From: Isoetes taiwanensis
Lineage: Eukaryota; Streptophyta; Lycopodiopsida; Isoetales; Isoetaceae
DNA: 64,000 nt
NCBI GenBank assembly: GCA_021234155.1
Contig: JAJEKV010000031.1
Span: forward strand, 10,687,857 to 10,751,856
Reading direction: 5' to 3'
Part shown: piece after piece, positions 58,545 through 64,000 of the stretch
How positions within the stretch are numbered: position 1 is the stretch's first letter
How the letters are laid out: each line of letters opens with the position of its first letter
The notes under the pieces: generated by a model
The model's database searches: none
What the model was told of the DNA's origin: nothing
Seen by the model: only the letters and a program-made list of their open reading frames with translations
Translations under genes and position numbers: made by a program

Positions 58545-60060
58545 GGTTGATTATCCAGAAATAGATGCAACAGCATGTCAAACATCCACAAATGCATCAT
58601 AACTTCCACGAAAGATGATGTAGCAAGAAAGTCGATTCCTAATAACATGCCGCAAACGAAGCTGCTGCAGTCTAAATGTATCAAATTTAAAATATGTCCG
58701 CTACTTTCTAGCTTAAAATTAGAATGTTTTCAGGGTTGATTGTTTTGTAGCTTGAGATTTAAGTCCTGATCTAAAAAATTAAGGGAGATAGAACTGACCA
58801 TGTCTGCAATCACATAGAAGGCCGCTTACCCAGAAATAGATGCAACAACATGTCAAACATCCACAAATGCATCATAACTTCCTGAAAGATGCTGTAGCAA
58901 GAAAGCTGCGATGAACAATCTTTATCTTTAATGAACAATCATCATTTCATAGCAAAATGGTGACTTAAATTACGTCTTCTTTGTGGCCTTCAAGTATTCG
59001 AATACAATCTCCAGAATGGGAATTCTAAAGGCGACAAGTGTGATCAGAATTAACTATTCCAGCAAGATGCCTCTTAGCATGTGAAAATTTCACCTGCATA
59101 TAATCCAATCAAATGGCCAGAAAGAACGTAACTTCCTGTTCTGAGTAGACATCATATACTCTACAGAGGTGACCCTAAGAAGCAGTTGCTACCAAGTTTC
59201 AAGACAAATTGATAGCGATTCCATGCATTGGACCTGAATGCATGGAAAAGCTTTGTTCAAGTTCCCATTTACTGTAAGATGTTACTCCACTTTTGGTTTC
59301 TAGTTTGTTGGTTCTAGATAATTTGAAGAAAAACTCCCCATAACAGCCCTTAGAGATTGGAAAAAGAGAACCTTTATCAATGTCTCCATCAAAAGACACA
59401 TAACTATTAGCTTGTTTCAATTTTCTGTTTTCATCTGAAAGTGATTGAATTTATGCTCGCATTTCCTGTCTCGCCTTCTCATGCCTAGCCATCTACCTGC
59501 TACTTTATTCGATACATATTTTACCTGCATCTCCTCATCTTCAGTACTTCCAAAGCTTCTGTCTCCTGGTTTTAACTCCTTCAATTTCTCTCCCCTTTAG
59601 GACATCTTGGAGCTCCCATGATCATTGCTTTAGAAATATGCCCCATTCCCATCAGGACCATTCTCAGACCCCTCATCGCTTATGCTAAGAGATGAAAGTT
59701 GCTGCACCTCACCATCTTGATCATATAAGAAAATCAGAAAAGAAAGTCTTGAGACCGAAGCACGGGAAACAGGACAAGCTGTATCTTTGTCAAACCAAAT
59801 TGCAGCACAAGGCTGGCAGAATACATCCCACATAGTGTAACCCTAGCTTTCGCTCCTTGAGACCAGGGTGATGAGGCACTCTCAAAACAAATCTTGTAGA
59901 GATCACTCCATACTTCGATGAGTGCTAATCCACATTCTAGCCTAAATACTAAATGCATCAATGGGCTTCCAATGGAATTTAATCCAATATTTAATTCTTA
60001 GGAGTCAGATAATGGCAAAAAACTACAGTTTTAAGGCATCAATTCCCTACCTTATTGCAA
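58545..60060 (-). pseudogene. WD40-repeat protein pseudogene, copy 1 (coiled coil plus WD40 exons)
   Basis: Reading downwards on the minus strand. A possible upstream exon lies at 59833-59630 (VFCQPCAAIWFDKDTACPVS). An exon end near 59525 (STEDEEMQ, donor CAG/GTAAAA) is followed by an exon from about 59490: EKARQEMRA, stop, IQSLSDENRKLKQANSYVSF, then KWELEQSFSMHSGPMHGIAI, NLS, stop, NLVATAS, stop, then HLCRVYDVYSEQE (to about 59125). Next comes DHTCRL, stop, NSHSGDCIRILEGHKEDVI (about 59050-58965). LATASF...DAFVDV-like pieces follow twice (about 58905-58815 and 58635-58545). GH/ATAS/RVYDV/LWNSHSGDCI phrases are WD40 blades; a short coiled coil precedes them. At least four stops interrupt it. 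It might be an ATG16-like or other coiled-coil WD40 protein; I cannot say which. Confidence 0.7.
58815..58905. repeat. Local duplication of a WD40 exon-like piece
   Basis: 58545-58635 and 58815-58905 are direct repeats (CAGAAATAGATGCAACA, CATGTCAAACATCCACAAAT, GCATCATAACTTCC). Confidence 0.88.
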
Positions 60061-61279
60061 GAAGATAAATGACTCACGGATATAGACCGTTCCAAGCAAA
60101 TCAAATGTTATGGTTTCGATCGATGGAAGAAACCCTTCCATAATCGATGGAAAGAAGCAATTTCATGAAGCCGAACAAAACGTAAAAGAGAGCATACCTT
60201 CGGAAGTCTTTTCGTATCTTCGTCTCAAATTTTAGGCATTTCTAGCCCATCGAGAAAGGAAAAAGAAAAGATAGAGGGAAAGGAAGGACTAAAGTGGAGA
60301 GTGAAGCATGGAGGGGAGAAAGGGTAGAGGAATCGGCAGAACCTGTTCCCATCTCCGTGGCTTTTTTTAGCCAATTTTTAATTTCTATGGCCGTAGATCT
60401 TAGAAAAAAAGAATCTAACAGGGAAAATTACTGTCACATTAATTTTTGATGAGGTGGAGGTGCTATGTGGATAGGCTAAAAATTGCAAGAAAGATTGTAG
60501 GCTTGGTTGGGCTGGCGTGCTAAAAAAAAGGAAAATATAAACCCAATTTAATAATTTCTTAAAGTTGGTACATGTATTGGTCTTGGATTCTGGGCTAATC
60601 TATCGATTTTTCCAAGCCCACACTATCTTAGATTTAGCTAATCGATGTCCTGGTAGATACGTCTGGAGGTAAATAAAGGTTTGGCTATTCAATCTAAAAG
60701 CTCACTTGCGCGGCAAAAAAAGTGGGCTAATTTTTTTTTTCTTTTGGGCATTTTTTCCATTTAGTTTAGCCATTTTTCTTGGCAAAACTGCTACAAAATA
60801 GCCATTTCGCTAACCTTAGCCGTTATTTTATTCCATGCTCTCAAGGGGGCCCTTGTCATCTACCAGGGCATGCCCGCGATCAAAGAGGCACATAGTGTAG
60901 TGGGAAAGCAAAGCCCTAAATATAAGAATGAATCTAAGAACTTTAAGTTTTTCGGCTAAGCCCATATTACCGACTGTACTATAGATGTAAACAAACAAAA
61001 CAAACTCATGATGGATGTGGGCCCTTCAATTATACCATTTCTTTTTTGCATGCCCATAGCTCTTCAAGCTATTCTCCAATGCTATATTGTGCACTATAAT
61101 TTTGACCATAAGAAAATAATTTTGAGCTAGCTTTCCATTTTGGCTAAGCATACAACCCATTTTGCAAAAATACAACTCAATAATTCACATGTAGATAAAC
61201 ATAGGTTACCTGGTGAAAATGTGAAAATGTCAAATGTGAAAATATGAAAATATGAAAATGGGAAAATGTTACCTGGTCG
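60061..61279. other. No supported gene
   Basis: GAAAGGAAAAAG-rich leader-like sequence near 60230-60330 could be the 5' end of the WD40 gene (minus strand). The rest is AT-rich; a small GAAAATGTGAAAATATGAAA microsatellite lies at 61218-61268. Confidence 0.4.
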
Positions 61280-61681
61280 ACATGCATATAATCCAAGCAA
61301 ATGGCCAGAAAGAACGCAACTTCCTCTTCTGAGTAGACATCATATACTCTACAGAGGTGATCCTAAGAAATAGTTGCTACCAAGTTTCAAGACAAATTGA
61401 TAGCAATTCCATGCACTGGACTTGAATGCATGGAAAAGCGTTGTTCAAGTTCCCATTTACTGTAAGATGTTATTCCTTCCAGCTTGTTGGTTCTAGATAA
61501 TTTGAAGAAAAACTCCCCATAATAGCCCTTAGAGATTGGAGAAAGAGAACCTTTATCAATGTCTCCATCAAAAGATACATAACTATTAATTTGTTTCAAC
61601 TTTTTGTTTTCATCTGAAAGTGATTGAATTTATGCTTGCATTTCCTGTCTCGCCTTCTCAAGCCTAGCTACCTAAAATCAA
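61280..61681 (-). pseudogene. WD40-repeat pseudogene, copy 2 (interrupted by E6)
   Basis: Same sequence as 59090-59480, including the three internal stops (TAA after the ARQEM-A phrase, TGA after INLS, TAG after the NLVAT phrase), with a small deletion (LEGITSYSK for LETKSGVTSYSK). It is broken at about 61681 and resumes at about 63960-64000 (TGATACATATTTTACCTGCATCTCC), so E6 lies inside it. It runs off the window end. Confidence 0.85.
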
Positions 61682-61966
61682 CACCATATAGTATATTACC
61701 TTAAATCTTAGAGTATTTTACAAACCTTGTTATATAGTATAGCAAATTCCATACATCCATACCCCATAAATGAGGAACTTTGTGTACGGTGTAGATTAAA
61801 GTATAAGGGGTGAATATACCTATCCAACAGCTCTCGTTGCCCGGAGTCACCCCCCGTGTGAATATGCACCCAAACCAAAGGGGGTTTGAAGGGGGATTTA
61901 ATTTTAGAGCGTTGGATGTAATGGTTTATGTGTTAACCAAAAAAGTTTTGGGCCCCTTCGGGGCCC
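61682..61966. repeat. Foldback module FB5 (one arm plus core)
   Basis: Core (CAACACCATATAGTATATTA to GATTAAAGTATAAGGGG), arm GTGAATATGCACCCAAACC and the terminal hairpin GGGCCCCTTCGGGGCCC (61950-61966, 7-bp stem). Relative to its cargo, the core is oriented opposite to FB4. Confidence 0.88.
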
Positions 61967-62384
61967 TAAGATTGATGAACGAACTAGAAAACATTTTTAA
62001 TTATATTATATATGTGTCATATGTGTTGTTGTATAAAAAACATATTTGGGCCCGAATTGTAATGATGTCGTAGATATGTAGAATGGCAAGGCAACTTAAA
62101 TGGATGGGCATAAAACTTAGAAAAAAAGAAAGTAAATACTTGGGCACTTCAACTTTAGAATAAAGAAGAAAAAGACATGGGGTATTCTCATCCAAAATTT
62201 GAATTGGTTCACACTTCTATAGCTTCAAACATAAATCAAATTGTAAAATACCCCATTCATACTAACACCGCAAACCTATTCTATTCCAAGTACAACGTGC
62301 CATTCCAAATACAACATAGTTCTTATGTTGTGGATGCCAATCCAAATACAACATAGTTTTTATGTTGTGGATGCCAATTTCCAG

Positions 62385-62448
62385 TGTGTCAAGCAACCAA
62401 GATATAGAATTCATCTTGTGTCAAGCAACCAAGATATAGAATTCATCT
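62385..62448. repeat. 32-bp tandem duplication
   Basis: TGTGTCAAGCAACCAAGATA and so on to AATTCATCT is repeated exactly (62385-62416, 62417-62448). Just before it, CCAAATACAACATAGTTTTTATGTTGTGGATGCCAA is also doubled (about 62305-62378). Confidence 0.92.
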
Positions 62449-63554
62449 GTGATTATTTCCAACTATTTGATAGGTCCTAAGCAAATTCCATGTATGTAGG
62501 CAATATAAAAGGCCAATATGTTATGCTAGATATTAATGTTCGTAGGCAATGTAAAAGGCCTGCATACAAAAATGCCAAAAGATACACACAATTAGAGGCA
62601 AGAAAATATACCAATATGCAAACAAACAAATTAGCATCTCAAAACTTCATGCTCATCGCGGATAAGGATACAAAATAATAGCACACAATACAAATGGAAA
62701 ATAGAGAAATTGAATATAAGCTAAGAAATGAATTGGTTGAAGCATGCCTTGTGTGTTCTTTGCATTGAGGGCCAAACCGTATTTGGCATATTAAGAATAC
62801 CCCCGTAATGCTTTTTTCCCGCCTTATGTCTTTCATCTTTGAAGCTGCATCGGCTGCATGAGAAGATCCACCATGCTTGTAATAAGGCAAAAGTGGTTTA
62901 TGCCATGGATTTCGTTCATTATGCTTAGATAGGGCGGTTCAAGGAAAAGGGTTCCTTTAACTCTACATTCGTAACGAGGAAGATAAGATTGTTTAATCCA
63001 AAGATCCAGCCTTGCTTGCTTTCTGCACCGGGCAAATAAAACTACAATTGACCCTAAACATAAGCCACCATGAACATATCTTTTTTTGTAAGTTGATCAA
63101 ATGGATGCTCTAGTGGTAATATTAGAGAGAGGAAGAAGTGAAGGCAAGTGCTCCAATCAGCTTGCTATTCAATGCATGTCTCTATATAATGTAGAAGGCA
63201 TTTTTGGTAGATGCTTCATTGGCTCTTTGACGCTAATGACTTAAAGGAGAAGATTAAAAGCGGAAATAAAGAGCATCATAATAGGCGGAATCACAACAAC
63301 GGTGGGAACAAATCCATTGAGAAAATACAAAGAACCCGGATGTCTTAGGTCCAGAACACCCGTAATATCTTACCATTACGCATGTTGGCACTCAACCTAA
63401 TTTCCACAAGGGCTGCTTAAGTTTCCAAACTCAAATAGAATATAGCTGAATATAGATTTTTCTTTTGCCAAATCATGAAGTTCGGATACAAAAGCGGCAC
63501 TACGAAAGAAGGAAAATCTACCGCCACAATCTGGGTTAAATCATTTGTACAAAA

Positions 63555-63770
63555 CTACAGAAAAAAATGCATGCGTCCTTGTAGAGCCTGCTGATCGTAA
63601 ATACCTGTTGCGGCCATGGCCAGTTCGATGCTGTCCCTGCCTTTGCTATCTTTTGCCAGATCCCACTTTAGAATGGAAGGGTATCCAGGTTTGCTGAAGC
63701 TCGGAATCCAGCAATTCCCAAGCTGCTTCTTTCCTAGGCAAACCCTAAAGTTTGCAATCCCCAAGCACTA
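63555..63770 (-). pseudogene. Possible captured gene leader and first exon in E6
   Basis: The minus reading from 63764 gives an open stretch (NFRVCLGKKQLGNCWIPSFS, then KWDLAKDSKGRDSIELAMAA) into a GCAACAG/GTATTT donor near 63604. GGGTTTGCCTAGG and GGGGATTGC phrases look like plant 5' leader sequence. No family recognised. Confidence 0.25.
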
Positions 63771-64000
63771 GTTGCTCCTTTCCTACACAATTTTTGTAGC
63801 TTTAGATTTTTTTGAAGAGTAAAAATCAACGGTTAAAAATTGATGCACTCTAGAAATACTATTTAGTATGCGCACCCGAATACAGCAACAAAATCATAGA
63901 AAAACCATATAGAAAAGCGTAAAAAATATCAAAAGTTAACCCCCTGTTATAATGCTAGATATTTGCTACTGTATCTGATACATATTTTACCTGCATCTCC

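Larger units (their letters stand above)
61682..63959 (-). mobile_element. Composite element E6
   Basis: T1 in minus orientation starts TCTAGCATTATAACAGGGGG at 63959. The leader-like interior follows (63840 down), including an ATG at about 63618 reading MAATG with a donor (GCAACAG/GTATTT). Its distal side ends with TTAGGGCCCC (61966) and FB5. The foldback core stops abruptly at AAAATCAACACC (61682) against WD40 pseudogene sequence, so the distal end is truncated. Confidence 0.65.

Overview
The window looks like nuclear DNA of a land plant with a large, repeat-laden genome. A fern is my best guess. The reasons are a heavy-metal-associated isoprenylated plant protein (HIPP) gene, a PLS-class pentatricopeptide repeat (PPR) pseudogene whose C-terminal wording resembles fern PPR proteins, plant-type introns, and many LINEs, LTR retrotransposons and MITEs. 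There is no sign of bacterial operons, CRISPR or organellar gene order. The organism is an inference; no marker gene settles it.

Layout. 1-6.6 kb: one believable intact gene, a HIPP at about 2.1-2.8 kb that has lost its metal-binding cysteines, and two minisatellites. 6.7-12.2 kb: a decayed PPR gene split by a 334-bp hAT-type MITE with a perfect 8-bp target duplication and followed directly by a 5'-truncated LINE. 14.8 kb: a perfect hairpin with 36-bp arms. 15-16.2 kb: an unidentified decayed coding stretch. 18.2-19.2 kb and 55.6-56.8 kb: two 5'-truncated copies of one LINE family in opposite orientations, each with its own target-site duplication. 21.6-24.5 kb: tandem repeats and a 673-bp MULE-like MITE with a 9-bp duplication. 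24.9-25.7 kb: an ORF resembling an F-box-associated C-terminal region. 26.6-32.5 kb: a 5.1-kb terminal-inverted-repeat transposon, with a cysteine-rich transposase-like gene on the minus strand, that has split an older LINE. 32.6-34.4 kb: another MITE and a 264-bp direct repeat.

34.7-64 kb is the most unusual part. Six units (E1-E6) share a ~115-bp terminal sequence (T1, starting TGTAGCATTATAACAGGGGG). Each carries a different 2-2.6 kb gene-like interior and ends in a foldback module (FB) that opens with a GGGCCC hairpin and contains a GGTTTGGGTGCATATTCACA inverted repeat. I do not recognise the family. It behaves like a gene-cargo-carrying transposon. E5 sits inside the gag ORF of an LTR retrotransposon. 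E5 plus adjoining gag exists a second time as an inverted copy, making ~3.6-kb inverted arms (40638-44252 and 48291-51908) around a 4-kb spacer. To the right lie a 1.7-kb direct duplication carrying a 139-codon ORF, and a WD40-repeat pseudogene in two copies that share three stop codons; E6 interrupts the second copy.

Little here works together as a pathway. The window is mainly a stratified record of transposition: old genes decayed, were hit by LINEs and MITEs, and were then hit or duplicated by later elements.
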